From Mycobacterium bohemicum DSM 44277 (GTDB lineage: Bacteria > Actinomycetota > Actinomycetes > Mycobacteriales > Mycobacteriaceae), in NCBI RefSeq assembly GCF_001053185.1, contig NZ_CSTD01000003.1, forward strand, positions 235,976 through 299,975: a DNA stretch of 64,000 nucleotides, in the 5' to 3' direction. Below are positions 45,089 to 53,554 of the stretch, in pieces. The position numbers and the translations under genes were made by a program. Under the pieces are notes generated by a model. It was not told the origin of the DNA and made no database searches. It was given only the letters and a program-made list of their open reading frames with translations. Numbering within the stretch: position 1 is the stretch's first letter; each line of letters opens with the position of its first letter.

Positions 45089-45385
45089 CTACACGCCCGT
45101 CGCGCGCGGCGCCACCGCCGCCATCTGGTCGGCCGCGTCGGCCTCGTTGGCGAGGTAGCCGGCGTCGGCCACGCCGACACGGGCCGAGTGCGCACCCACC
45201 CGGGCGGCCAGCGACGCGGTGAAGGCGGTGACCTCCGCGTGGGCGGCCCTGACGGCGGCGGCGCTGGCCTGGCACGACAATCCCGCCCCCGCCGGTGCCA
45301 CTGTCGCGCTCAGCTCGCCGACCGACGCGCCCCACCGGCCGGCCATCGCCTGCACGGCGGCGGTATCCACACGCAGCGGCTGCAT
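45089..45385 (-). CDS. EspC-like (DUF2580-type) T7SS target protein, 98 aa
   Basis: Small helical-hairpin protein starting [20 protein letters not shown]. The pattern of W/G turn ([20 protein letters not shown]) and YxxxE-type C-terminal segment ([14 protein letters not shown]) matches EspC-like ESX-associated proteins. It probably forms a heterodimer with the N-terminal domain of the next gene product for export. First gene of the minus-strand operon EspC-like, 436-aa, 199-aa. Divergent from end, with 69 bp between start codons. Confidence 0.8.
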   Translation of the reverse strand: MQPLRVDTAAVQAMAGRWGASVGELSATVAPAGAGLSCQASAAAVRAAHAEVTAFTASLAARVGAHSARVGVADAGYLANEADAADQMAAVAPRATGV

Positions 45386-45442
45386 GACCGGAAGTCTATT
45401 CAGAATGCGGCGCCGCGAAAGTCACCCGGACCGCCCACTCAC

Positions 45443-45448
45443 TACACT
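45443..45448 (+). promoter_or_regulatory. -10 element of end, leaderless transcript
   Basis: TACACT ends 6 bp before the GTG of end, so the transcript should begin at or next to the start codon. No clear -35. The same element is copied at 42346-42351 in the duplicated segment. Confidence 0.55.
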
Positions 45449-45454
45449 GGCCAC

Positions 45455-46210
45455 GTGCTCATCGGCTCGCACGTCCGCAACGACGACCCGCTCGCCGCCG
45501 CCCAGGCCGACGGCGCCGACGTGGTCCAGTTCTTCCTGTCCAACCCGCAGAGCTGGAAGAAACCGAAACCGCGCGAGGACGCCGGCGCGCTGAAGGCGTC
45601 CACCATCCCGCTGTACGTGCACGCGCCGTATCTGATCAACGTGGCGTCGGCGAACAACCGCGTCCGCATCCCGTCGCGCAAGATCCTGCAGGACACCTGC
45701 GACGCCGCCGCGGAAATCAACGCGACGGCGGTCATCGTGCACGGCGGCCACGCCGACGACAACGACATGGAGGCCGGCTTCGAGCGCTGGGTCAAGGCCC
45801 TGGACTACCTCGAGACGGATGTGCCGGTGTACCTGGAGAACACCGCGGGCGGCGACCATGCGATGGCCCGCTACTTCGACACCATCGGCCGGCTGTGGGA
45901 TCACATCGGGGACAAGGGGATCGGCTTCTGCCTGGACACCTGCCACGCCTGGGCCGCAGGTGAGGAGCTGATCGATGCGGTCGAGCGGATCAAGGCCCTG
46001 ACGGGACGCATCGACCTGGTGCACTGCAACGATTCGCGGGATGCGGCGGGCTCCGGCGCCGACCGGCACGCCAACTTCGGCACCGGCCAGATCGATCCCG
46101 CACTGCTGGCCGCGGTGGTCAAGGCCGCCGACGCGCCGGTGATCTGCGAGACCGCCGACGAGGGCCGCAAGGACGACATCGCGTTCCTGCGAGAACACAT
46201 CAACGGCTGA
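45455..46210 (+). CDS. end: Deoxyribonuclease IV (AP endonuclease, Nfo/End), 251 aa
   Basis: Zinc-dependent TIM-barrel AP endonuclease of base-excision repair. It shows the metal-site motifs in order: [67 protein letters not shown] and [11 protein letters not shown] start at 45455 gives [10 protein letters not shown], matching M. tuberculosis End (Rv0670, about 252 aa). Intact, unlike the 5' fragment at 42358. lpqP follows 5 bp downstream. Confidence 0.96.
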   Translation: MLIGSHVRNDDPLAAAQADGADVVQFFLSNPQSWKKPKPREDAGALKASTIPLYVHAPYLINVASANNRVRIPSRKILQDTCDAAAEINATAVIVHGGHADDNDMEAGFERWVKALDYLETDVPVYLENTAGGDHAMARYFDTIGRLWDHIGDKGIGFCLDTCHAWAAGEELIDAVERIKALTGRIDLVHCNDSRDAAGSGADRHANFGTGQIDPALLAAVVKAADAPVICETADEGRKDDIAFLREHING

Positions 46211-46215
46211 CCGCC

Positions 46216-47058
46216 GTGGCCCGTCGACTCGCCGCGATCGTCGGCCTGGTGCTGGTGGTCGCGGGTTGCACGGCGTGGGAGAACCTGACGCTGCCGTCGG
46301 GATTCGCCACCGGAACCAGCCTGCACCACCTCAGCGTGGGCGGACGCGATCGCAGCTATCGGCTCTACAAGCCCGCGGGGCTGCCCGCCTCGGCCCCGTT
46401 GGTGGTCGTGCTGCACGGTTATTCCGGCAGCGCCAGGCAGGTCGAAAGGGATTACGGCTGGGACGGTTTGGCTGATTCGGGCAAGTTCGCCGTCGCCTAC
46501 CCCGATGGTCTGGACCGGGCATGGAACGTCGACGGCGAGACCTGCTGCGGCCGGTCCGGACGGGAAGGGGTCGACGACGTCGGGTTCATCCGCGCGGCCG
46601 TCGCCGACGTGGCCAAAAACGTCGGCATCGACCCCGCGAGGATCTACGCCAGCGGAATGAGCAACGGCGGCATCATGTCCTACACCTTGGCGTGCACCAC
46701 CGACATCTTCGCTGCGATCGGACCGGTCGCCGGGACGCAGCTGAACGCGTGCGCGTCGCCGCGTCCGACGTCGGTGATGGCGGTGCACGGCACGACGGAC
46801 CGGCTCGTCCCCTACGGCGGCGGGCAGGGCTTCAGCGTCATCAACGGACCGTCGATCCCGGACGTGAATGCGTTCTGGCGCAACGTGGATCGCTGCGGCG
46901 CTCCCACCGACGCCACCAGCGGCCAGGTGACCACGTCCACGGCCGCCTGCCCCGACAACCGCGGCGTCGTTCTCGTCACGGTCGACGGCGGCGGCCACGA
47001 CTGGCCGCCCTTCGCCACGCGGCAGCTGTGGCAGTTCTTCGCGGTCCACCGGCGCTGA
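46216..47058 (+). CDS. lpqP: Lipoprotein LpqP, poly-3-hydroxybutyrate depolymerase/feruloyl esterase family, 280 aa
   Basis: GTG start. Signal peptide ARRLAAIVGLVLVVAGC with lipobox VAGC, so it is lipid-anchored on the outer face of the membrane. Alpha/beta-hydrolase: PLVVVLHGYSGS, nucleophile in YASGMSNGGIMSY, acid near HGTTDRLVP, His in VDGGGHDWP. Family enzymes cleave esters. Natural substrate unknown. Counterpart of Rv0671. Confidence 0.92.
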   Translation: MARRLAAIVGLVLVVAGCTAWENLTLPSGFATGTSLHHLSVGGRDRSYRLYKPAGLPASAPLVVVLHGYSGSARQVERDYGWDGLADSGKFAVAYPDGLDRAWNVDGETCCGRSGREGVDDVGFIRAAVADVAKNVGIDPARIYASGMSNGGIMSYTLACTTDIFAAIGPVAGTQLNACASPRPTSVMAVHGTTDRLVPYGGGQGFSVINGPSIPDVNAFWRNVDRCGAPTDATSGQVTTSTAACPDNRGVVLVTVDGGGHDWPPFATRQLWQFFAVHRR

Positions 47059-47070
47059 CCATTACATCTA

Positions 47071-47098
47071 TTGTGCGGCTGTCGAAAAAATGTAACAT
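47071..47098 (+). promoter_or_regulatory. Promoter of fadE8, leaderless transcript, with inverted repeat
   Basis: TTGTGC (47071-47076), 16-bp spacer, TAACAT (47093-47098). The ATG follows 6 bp later. ATTACAT (47061-47067) and ATGTAAC (47090-47096) form an imperfect inverted repeat flanking the promoter, a possible regulator site (e.g. for the PaaX-like protein of the same operon). Confidence 0.5.
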
Positions 47099-47104
47099 GG
47101 GTGC

Positions 47105-48733
47105 ATGCCAGACACCCATGTCGTCACCAACCAGGTCCCGCCGCTGGAGAACTACAACCCCGCGGCATTCCCGGCCCTCGTCGAAGCGCTGATCCGCGAG
47201 GGCGGCCAGTGGGGCCTCGACGAAGTCAACGAGGTCGGTGCGCTGTCCGGATCGACGCGGGCCCAGCGCTGGGGGGAGCTGGCCGACCGCAACCGGCCGA
47301 TCCTGCACACGCACGACAAGTACGGCTATCGCATCGACGAGGTGGAATACGACCCCGCCTACCACGAGCTGATGCGCGCCGCGATCTCCCACGGCCTGCA
47401 CGCCGCCCCCTGGGCCGACGACCGTCCCGGCGCGCACGTGGTGCGTGCCGCCAAGATGTCGGCGTGGAACTGCGAGCCCGGGCACGTGTGCCCCATCTCC
47501 ATGACGTATGCCGTCGTGCCGGCGCTGCGCCACAACCCGGAGCTGGCGGCCGTCTACGAGCCCCTGCTCACCAGCCGGGAATACGACCCCGAACTCAAGC
47601 GGGCGACCGCCAAGCCCGGCATCACCGCCGGCATGTCGATGACCGAGAAGCAGGGCGGCTCCGACGTGCGTGCCGGCACCACCCAGGCGGCCCCGAACGC
47701 CGACGGCAGCTATCGCCTCACGGGGCACAAGTGGTTCACCTCGGCGCCGATGTGCGACATCTTCCTGGTGCTGGCGCAGGCCCCGGGCGGGCTGTCGTGC
47801 TTCCTGCTGCCGCGCGTGCTGCCCGACGGCAGCCGCAACCGGATGTTCATCCAGCGGCTCAAGGACAAGCTGGGCAACCATGCCAACGCCTCCAGCGAGA
47901 TCGAGTACGACGGCGCCGTCGCCTGGCGGGTCGGCGAGGAGGGCCGCGGCGTCCCGACCATCATCGAGATGGTCAACCTGACCCGGCTGGACTGCACCCT
48001 GGGCAGCGCGACCAGCATGCGCACCGGCCTGACCCGCGCCATCCACCACGCCCAGCACCGAAAGGCGTTCGGCGCCTACTTGATTGACCAGCCGCTGATG
48101 CGCAACGTGCTGGCGGACCTGGCCGTGGAGGCGGAGGCCGCCACGATCGTGGCGATGCGGATGGCCGGGGCCACCGACAAGGCGACGCGCGGCGACCAAC
48201 GTGAGGCGCTGCTGCGCCGCATCGGCCTGGCCGCCAGCAAGTACTGGGTGTGCAAGCGCTCCACCCCGCACGCGGCGGAGGCACTGGAATGCCTGGGCGG
48301 CAACGGTTATGCCGAGGAGTCCGGCATGCCGCGGCTCTACCGGGAGGCGCCGCTGATGGGCATCTGGGAGGGCTCCGGTAACGTCAGCGCGCTGGATACG
48401 TTGCGCGCCATGGCAACTCGGCCCGAATGCGTCGACGTGCTGTTCGACGAACTGGGGGAGGGCGCCGGCCAGGACCCGCGGCTCGCCGGCCACGTCGAGC
48501 GGCTGCGCCGCGAGCTCGGCGACGTGGAGACCATCGCCTACCGCGCCCGCAAGGTCGCCGAGGACATCTGCCTCGCGCTGCAGGGATCGCTGCTGGTGCG
48601 CCACGGGCATCCGGCCGTCGCCGAGGCGTTCCTGACCACCCGGCTCGACCGGCACTGGGGCGGCGCGTTCGGCACCATGCCCACGGGCCTGGACCTCGCG
48701 CCGATCCTGGAGCGGGCCCTGGTAAAGGGCTGA
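47105..48733 (+). CDS. fadE8: Acyl-CoA dehydrogenase FadE8 (AidB-like), 542 aa
   Basis: FAD-dependent acyl-CoA dehydrogenase of the AidB subgroup. ITAGMSMTEKQGGSDVRAGT (FAD/substrate loop), LTGHKWFTSAPMCDIFLVLA, and ECLGGNGYAEESGMPRLYRE near the end, with IWEGSGNVSALDTLR. Length near 540 aa is typical of AidB-type members. Starts a catabolic operon with echA4, a PaaX regulator and echA5. Counterpart of Rv0672. Confidence 0.94.
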   Translation: MPDTHVVTNQVPPLENYNPAAFPALVEALIREGGQWGLDEVNEVGALSGSTRAQRWGELADRNRPILHTHDKYGYRIDEVEYDPAYHELMRAAISHGLHAAPWADDRPGAHVVRAAKMSAWNCEPGHVCPISMTYAVVPALRHNPELAAVYEPLLTSREYDPELKRATAKPGITAGMSMTEKQGGSDVRAGTTQAAPNADGSYRLTGHKWFTSAPMCDIFLVLAQAPGGLSCFLLPRVLPDGSRNRMFIQRLKDKLGNHANASSEIEYDGAVAWRVGEEGRGVPTIIEMVNLTRLDCTLGSATSMRTGLTRAIHHAQHRKAFGAYLIDQPLMRNVLADLAVEAEAATIVAMRMAGATDKATRGDQREALLRRIGLAASKYWVCKRSTPHAAEALECLGGNGYAEESGMPRLYREAPLMGIWEGSGNVSALDTLRAMATRPECVDVLFDELGEGAGQDPRLAGHVERLRRELGDVETIAYRARKVAEDICLALQGSLLVRHGHPAVAEAFLTTRLDRHWGGAFGTMPTGLDLAPILERALVKG

Positions 48734-48738
48734 GCGCG

Positions 48739-49677
48739 GTGACCCACGCGATCAGGCCGGTCGACTTCGACAACCTGAAGACGATGACCTATGAGGTCAC
48801 CGACCGGGTTGCGCGAATCACGTTCAACCGTCCGGAAAAAGGCAACGCGATCATCGCCGACACCCCGCTGGAGCTCTCGGCGTTGGTGGAGCGCGCCGAC
48901 CTCGATCCGGCGGTGCACGTGATCCTGGTGTCGGGCCGCGGCGAAGGGTTCTGCGCCGGCTTCGACCTGAGCGCCTACGCCGAGCGCACCGGCTCGGCCG
49001 GTGGGACCGGCGGCTACCAGGGCACCGTGCTCGACGGCAAGACGCAGGGGGTCAACCACCTGTCTAATCAGCCCTGGGACCCCATGATCGACTACCAGAT
49101 GATGAGCCGCTTCGTGCGCGGGTTCGCCAGCCTGATGCACGCCGACAAGCCCACGGTCGTCAAGATTCACGGCTACTGCGTGGCGGGCGGCACCGACATC
49201 GCCCTGCACGCCGACCAGGTGATCGCCGCCGCCGACGCCAAGATCGGCTACCCGCCGACCCGGGTCTGGGGCGTCCCGGCGGCGGGCCTGTGGGCGCATC
49301 GGCTCGGCGACCAGCGCGCCAAGCGCCTGTTGTTCACCGGCGACTGCATCACCGGAGCGCAGGCCGCCGAATGGGGTCTGGCGGTGGAGGCCCCGGCACC
49401 CGAAGACCTCGACGAGCGCACCGAGCGGCTGGTGCAGCGCATCGCGGCGGTGCCTGTCAACCAGCTGATCATGGTCAAGCTCGCGCTCAATTCGGCTCTG
49501 CTGCAACAGGGTGTCGCCACCAGCCGGATGGTCAGCACCGTGTTCGACGGGGTCGCCCGCCACACGCCCGAGGGGCACGCCTTCGTCGCCGAGGCCGTCG
49601 AACACGGCTTCCGCGAGGCCGTGCGGCATCGCGACGAGCCGTTCGGCGACCACGGCCGGCAAGCCTCCCAGGTCTGA
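48739..49677 (+). CDS. echA4: Enoyl-CoA hydratase EchA4, 312 aa
   Basis: Crotonase-fold enzyme. Oxyanion-hole motifs SGRGEGFCAGFDLSAY and KIHGYCVAGGTDIALH. It contains a longer insert (GGTGGYQGTVLDGKTQGVNH) than typical hydratases, as in M. tuberculosis EchA4 with the same 312-aa length. GTG start, 5 bp after fadE8, so part of the operon. Confidence 0.93.
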   Translation: MTHAIRPVDFDNLKTMTYEVTDRVARITFNRPEKGNAIIADTPLELSALVERADLDPAVHVILVSGRGEGFCAGFDLSAYAERTGSAGGTGGYQGTVLDGKTQGVNHLSNQPWDPMIDYQMMSRFVRGFASLMHADKPTVVKIHGYCVAGGTDIALHADQVIAAADAKIGYPPTRVWGVPAAGLWAHRLGDQRAKRLLFTGDCITGAQAAEWGLAVEAPAPEDLDERTERLVQRIAAVPVNQLIMVKLALNSALLQQGVATSRMVSTVFDGVARHTPEGHAFVAEAVEHGFREAVRHRDEPFGDHGRQASQV

Positions 49678-49689
49678 GAGGAATCAGCC

Positions 49690-50430
49690 ATGGCGAGCAT
49701 GACGGCTCGGTCGGTGGTGCTCAGCGTGCTGCTCGGCGCGCACCCGGCGTGGGCGAGCGCGAGCGAATTGATCGGGCTGACCGCCGATTTCGGCATCAAG
49801 GAGACGACGTTGCGGGTCGCGCTGACCCGCATGGTCGGCGCCGGCGACCTGGTCCGCTCCGCTGACGGCTACCGGCTCTCCGATCGCCTGCTGGCCCGCC
49901 AGCGCCGCCAGGACGACGCGATGCGGCCCCGCACCCGCCCGTGGCGCGGGGAGTGGCTGATGGCCGTCGTCACAAGCGTGGGCACGGACGCCCGAACCCG
50001 GGCGGCGCTGCGAAACACCATGCACGAGAAGCGCTTCGGCGAGCTGCGCGAAGGGGTGTGGATGCGCCCCGACAACCTGGACCCGGACCTGGGCCCCGAG
50101 GCCGCAGGCCGGATTCGGCTGCTGCGGGCGCGCGACGACGCGCCCGAACAGCTCGCCGGTGAGCTGTGGGACCTCGGCGGGTGGGCGAAGACCGGCCACC
50201 GGCTGCTGGCCGACATGGCCGGTGCGGGCGACGTTCCCGGCCGCTTCCTGGTGGCCGCGGCAATCGTTCGCCACCTGCTCACCGATCCGATGCTGCCGGC
50301 CGAGCTGGTGCCCGCCGACTGGCCGGGGTCGCGGCTGCGCGATGCTTACCACGACTTCGCGACTGAACTGGCGCAGCGACGTGGTCGGGCGGAACCAAAC
50401 AACGGAACCCAACTGGTGGAGGTGCGATGA
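49690..50430 (+). CDS. PaaX-family transcriptional regulator, 246 aa
   Basis: N-terminal winged helix (VVLSVLLGAHPAWASASELI, then GIKETTLRVALTRMVGAGDL) and PaaX C-terminal domain (GRFLVAAAIVRHLLTDPMLP, LPADWPGSRLRDAYHDFATE-like end). PaaX proteins repress CoA-ligase-dependent aromatic or acyl catabolism and respond to acyl-CoAs. Sits inside the fadE8-echA5 operon, so probably autoregulates it. Counterpart of Rv0674. Its stop overlaps the echA5 start (ATGA). Confidence 0.9.
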   Translation: MASMTARSVVLSVLLGAHPAWASASELIGLTADFGIKETTLRVALTRMVGAGDLVRSADGYRLSDRLLARQRRQDDAMRPRTRPWRGEWLMAVVTSVGTDARTRAALRNTMHEKRFGELREGVWMRPDNLDPDLGPEAAGRIRLLRARDDAPEQLAGELWDLGGWAKTGHRLLADMAGAGDVPGRFLVAAAIVRHLLTDPMLPAELVPADWPGSRLRDAYHDFATELAQRRGRAEPNNGTQLVEVR

Positions 50431-51194
50431 GCGATCCGGTGCGCGTCGAGCGCAGTGGCCCGGTGACGACGGTGATCATCGACAGGCCGGCGGCGCGCAA
50501 CGCCGTCAACGGCCCCACCGCCGCCGCGCTGTACGCGGCCTTCGACGAATTCGACCGCGACGACTCGGCGTCGGTGGCCGTGTTGTGGGGCGAGGGCGGA
50601 ACATTCTGTGCCGGAGCGGACTTGAAAGCGTTCGGCACGCCGGAGGCCAACGCCGTGCACCGCACCGGTCCCGGTCCGATGGGCCCGTCGCGAATGGTGC
50701 TGTCCAAACCGGTGATCGCGGCGGTGAGCGGCCACGCGGTCGCCGGGGGACTCGAGCTGGCCCTCTGGTGTGACCTGCGGGTGGCCGAGGAGGACGCCGT
50801 GTTCGGGGTGTTCTGCCGGCGCTGGGGCGTGCCGCTCATCGACGGCGGCACCGTGCGGCTGCCCCGGCTGATCGGCCAGAGCCGGGCGATGGACATGATC
50901 CTCACCGGGCGCGGTGTGCGGGCCGACGAAGCCCTGGCGATGGGCCTGGCCAATCGCGTGGTGCCCAAGGGACAGGCGCGGCAGGCGGCCGAGCAGCTGG
51001 CCGCCGAGTTGGCCGCGCTGCCGCAGCAGTGCCTGCGGTCGGATCGGCTGTCCGCGTTACACCAGTGGGGGACAACGGAATCCGAGGCGATGGACTTCGA
51101 GTTCGCCAGCATCTCCCGGGTCGCGGCCGAGGCGAGTGAAGGGGCCGGCCGGTTCGCGGCCGGCGCCGGCCGGCACGGGGCTTCAGCCCTTTAG
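50427..51194 (+). CDS. echA5: Enoyl-CoA hydratase EchA5, 255 aa
   Basis: Crotonase family: RPAARNAVNGPTAAALYAAF, oxyanion AVLWGEGGTFCAGADLKAF and AAVSGHAVAGGLELALWCDL, catalytic Glu region GVFCRRWGVPLIDGG. ATGA overlap with the PaaX gene. The stop codon lies within an 11-bp tandem repeat. In M. tuberculosis mmpL5-mmpS5-Rv0678 follow. They are absent here. Confidence 0.93.
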   Translation: MSDPVRVERSGPVTTVIIDRPAARNAVNGPTAAALYAAFDEFDRDDSASVAVLWGEGGTFCAGADLKAFGTPEANAVHRTGPGPMGPSRMVLSKPVIAAVSGHAVAGGLELALWCDLRVAEEDAVFGVFCRRWGVPLIDGGTVRLPRLIGQSRAMDMILTGRGVRADEALAMGLANRVVPKGQARQAAEQLAAELAALPQQCLRSDRLSALHQWGTTESEAMDFEFASISRVAAEASEGAGRFAAGAGRHGASAL

Positions 51195-51230
51195 CGGCCC
51201 TTTAGCGGCCTTTTCGCGGCCTTTTAGCGG
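51187..51230. repeat. 11-bp tandem repeat, four units, over the echA5 stop
   Basis: Units CCCTTTAGCGG, CCCTTTAGCGG, CCTTTTCGCGG, CCTTTTAGCGG start at 51187, 51198, 51209 and 51220. They occupy the short gap between convergent echA5 and the lipoprotein gene. The first unit supplies the echA5 TAG. Confidence 0.85.
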
Positions 51231-51234
51231 CCGG

Positions 51235-51723
51235 TCAGCTGCCCTTGTTGATGGTGTTGCCCGAGCCGAGGTTGTCGACCTTGGGTGCACCGTCCTTGTA
51301 GGTGATGGTGTTGTCCATGCCCACCACGCTGATCCGCGTGTTGACCTTGTCGAGGGTGACCTTGTTGTTCGCGCCGCCGATGGTCAACGATTCGCAGGTC
51401 CCGGTGACGGTCAGCGTGTTGTTGGAGCCGCCCACGTTCAGTGACTTGCCGTCGCCGCAGTCGAGGGTGGCCGTCGTCCCCATCGAGCCGTAGTTGAGCG
51501 TGTTGCCGATCTCGATCGACGCGGTGGTGCTCGCTCCGCTCGAACTGGTCGTCGCGGCGGCGCCGCTCGTCGTCGTCGAGGTCGAACTCGACTTCGTCGT
51601 GGTCGACGACCCCGCGGGCGGGTTGGCGGTCGAACTGCACCCCGCCAGCACCGCGGCCGCGGCGACCGGCGCCAGGGCGAGTGCGGCCAGGCCGGACTTG
51701 TGGTCACCGAAGTGCGCGCGCAT
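51235..51723 (-). CDS. Lipoprotein with DUF3060 beta-repeat domain, 162 aa
   Basis: Signal peptide with lipobox VLAGC (about residue 28), then a Ser/Thr-rich linker (STTTKSSSTSTTTSGAAATT) and a repetitive beta domain with recurring G-x-x-N-T/K segments (GGSNNTLTVTG, GGANNKVTLDKV, GMDNTITYKDG, GSGNTINKGS), typical of DUF3060. Envelope-anchored, function unknown. Counterpart of Rv0679c, which I recall as about 165 aa. Confidence 0.88.
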   Translation of the reverse strand: MRAHFGDHKSGLAALALAPVAAAAVLAGCSSTANPPAGSSTTTKSSSTSTTTSGAAATTSSSGASTTASIEIGNTLNYGSMGTTATLDCGDGKSLNVGGSNNTLTVTGTCESLTIGGANNKVTLDKVNTRISVVGMDNTITYKDGAPKVDNLGSGNTINKGS

Positions 51724-51755
51724 TGATCCTCATTCCCCTTGTCGATCCCGGTGGC

Positions 51756-52142
51756 TCAGCCGGGTACCTGCTGCAGCCGGTTGGTCATGCCCAGTTCGCG
51801 GCCGCGGTCCCAGAGGATCGGCTGGCCGCCGTGGTAGAACACCGTCTCGTTCCAACCGTAGACGGTGATGTCGTGCGAAACCGAGTCCGCCACAACGGTG
51901 TTGCCCGAGCCCATCACCGTGACCGCGTAGCAGTTCCCCAGCGCGGTGACGGAGTTGTCGGTGCCGTTGACCAGCAGGGTGGCGTCGTTGCAGTCCACCG
52001 TCTGTTCGACGCCCTGACCGGTGATGTGCGTGTCGCCGTTCTTGGCGTGCGCGGCCGGCGCAGCGGCCACGACAGCGGCCACGAGAGCGGCGACACAGGC
52101 GACACACGCGGCGAGCGACGCGGCGACGGCTGTCCTGTTCAC
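51756..52142 (-). CDS. Exported DUF3060 protein, 128 aa
   Basis: N-terminal signal sequence (AVAASLAACVACVAALVAAV ... AAHA) followed by the same short beta repeats as its neighbour (VEQTVDCNDATLLVNGTDNS, MGSGNTVVADSV). It lacks a lipobox, so it is secreted or anchored by the signal. Counterpart of Rv0680c. Paralogue and probable operon partner of the lipoprotein 32 bp downstream. Confidence 0.85.
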   Translation of the reverse strand: MNRTAVAASLAACVACVAALVAAVVAAAPAAHAKNGDTHITGQGVEQTVDCNDATLLVNGTDNSVTALGNCYAVTVMGSGNTVVADSVSHDITVYGWNETVFYHGGQPILWDRGRELGMTNRLQQVPG

Positions 52143-52281
52143 GAGGCCCCCTTAGCGCGGTGGAATGAGCCTGCAAAGAGATTACGTGCCCTCCCCCCGC
52201 CAATGGCAGACCCCTCGGGCATTTGCCCGTCAACTAGAGTCATTAGTCAACTCGATCAGCCGCAACCGAAGGGCTATTGCG

Positions 52282-52953
52282 ATGGCAGCTCCGCCGGACC
52301 CGCCGACGGCGGCCGTGCGCCAGCGCGGCGGCCGCTCGGGCGCGCGCCCGGCCAAGCTGAGCCGCGAGGGCATCGTCGAGGGCGCGCTGACCTTTCTGGA
52401 CCGTGAGGGCTGGGACTCGCTGACCATCAACGCCCTGGCCACCCAGCTGGGAACCAAGGGGCCCTCGCTGTACAACCACGTGGACAGCCTGGAGGACCTG
52501 CGCCGCGCCGTGCGGATCCGGGTCATCGACGACATCATCACCATGCTGAACCGGGTGGGCGAGGGCCGCGCCCGCGACGACGCCGTCCTCGTGATGGCCG
52601 GCGCCTACCGTAGCTACGCCCATCACCATCCCGGCCGCTATTCGGCCTTCACCCGGATGCCGCTGGGCGGTGACGACCCCGAATACGCCGCCGCCACGCG
52701 GGGGGCCGCCGCGCCGGTCATCTCCGTGCTGTCCTCCTACGGTCTGGACGGCGAGGAGGCGTTCTACGCGGCGCTGGAATTCTGGTCCGCGCTGCACGGC
52801 TTCGTCTTACTCGAAATGACCGGGGTCATGGACGACATCGACACCGACGCCGTGTTCTCCGACATGGTCCTTCGCCTGGCGGCGGGCCTGGAGAAACGCA
52901 CCGAGAAACCCGCCGGGCGAAGCGCCGCAGCCGAGGGTGTCACGCCGCTTTGA
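52282..52953 (+). CDS. TetR-family transcriptional regulator, 223 aa
   Basis: HTH ALATQLGTKGPSLYNHVDSL after REGIVEGALTFLDREGWDSL. The C-terminal domain contains the WHG-type block EFWSALHGFVLLEMTG. Start 52282 fits the conserved part. Longer in-frame starts upstream lack a ribosome site. Two GTCAACT direct repeats (52229, 52246; 17 bp apart) lie in the divergent gap to the DUF3060 gene and could be operator half-sites. Its stop overlaps the -35 of the rpsL promoter. Counterpart of Rv0681. Confidence 0.87.
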   Translation: MAAPPDPPTAAVRQRGGRSGARPAKLSREGIVEGALTFLDREGWDSLTINALATQLGTKGPSLYNHVDSLEDLRRAVRIRVIDDIITMLNRVGEGRARDDAVLVMAGAYRSYAHHHPGRYSAFTRMPLGGDDPEYAAATRGAAAPVISVLSSYGLDGEEAFYAALEFWSALHGFVLLEMTGVMDDIDTDAVFSDMVLRLAAGLEKRTEKPAGRSAAAEGVTPL

Positions 52954-52979
52954 CCTGCGCGACCGGCGGCGGGTATTGT
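52950..52979 (+). promoter_or_regulatory. rpsL-rpsG-fusA(-tuf) promoter
   Basis: TTGACC (52950-52955), 18-bp spacer, TATTGT (52974-52979). The predicted start near 52986 leaves a leader of about 194 nt. Same -10 and geometry as the rplJ and rpoB promoters. Confidence 0.78.
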
Positions 52980-53179
52980 GGAGCCTCGTGCCTGGCGGCT
53001 TACGGCGCCTGACCGTAAGGAAGTGAATGCCGGGCGAATTCGCATGTCCAGGACGCATCGGATCCCCTCCGGTGCGCGGCGCGTGCGACACACCCGGCCG
53101 CGGGGTAGTGCGGCCGGACAAAACTGCAGTACATGAGACTTGAAGAATGCAAGTAAGACGCGAGACAGAAAGCCGGTAG

Positions 53180-53554
53180 ATGCCAACCATTCAGCAGCTG
53201 GTCCGCAAGGGTCGCCGCGACAAGGTAGCCAAGGTCAAGACCGCGGCCCTCAAGGGCAGCCCACAGCGCCGTGGCGTGTGCACCCGCGTGTACACCACCA
53301 CCCCGAAGAAGCCGAACTCGGCGCTTCGCAAGGTTGCCCGCGTGAAGCTGACCAGCCAGGTCGAGGTCACCGCCTACATCCCGGGCGAGGGGCACAACCT
53401 GCAGGAGCACTCGATGGTGCTGGTGCGCGGCGGCCGGGTGAAGGACCTGCCCGGCGTGCGGTACAAGATCATCCGCGGTTCCCTGGACACCCAGGGCGTC
53501 AAGAACCGCAAGCAGGCTCGCAGCCGTTACGGCGCCAAGAAGGAGAAGAGCTGA
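53180..53554 (+). CDS. rpsL: 30S ribosomal protein S12, 124 aa
   Basis: Decoding-centre protein. [20 protein letters not shown] and [19 protein letters not shown]. Streptomycin-resistance codons 43 and 88 both encode Lys (wild type). It overlaps rpsG by one base (TGATG). Confidence 0.99.

Noticed and set aside
53306..53443. Streptomycin-resistance change in rpsL
   Set aside because: Codons 43 and 88 both encode lysine.
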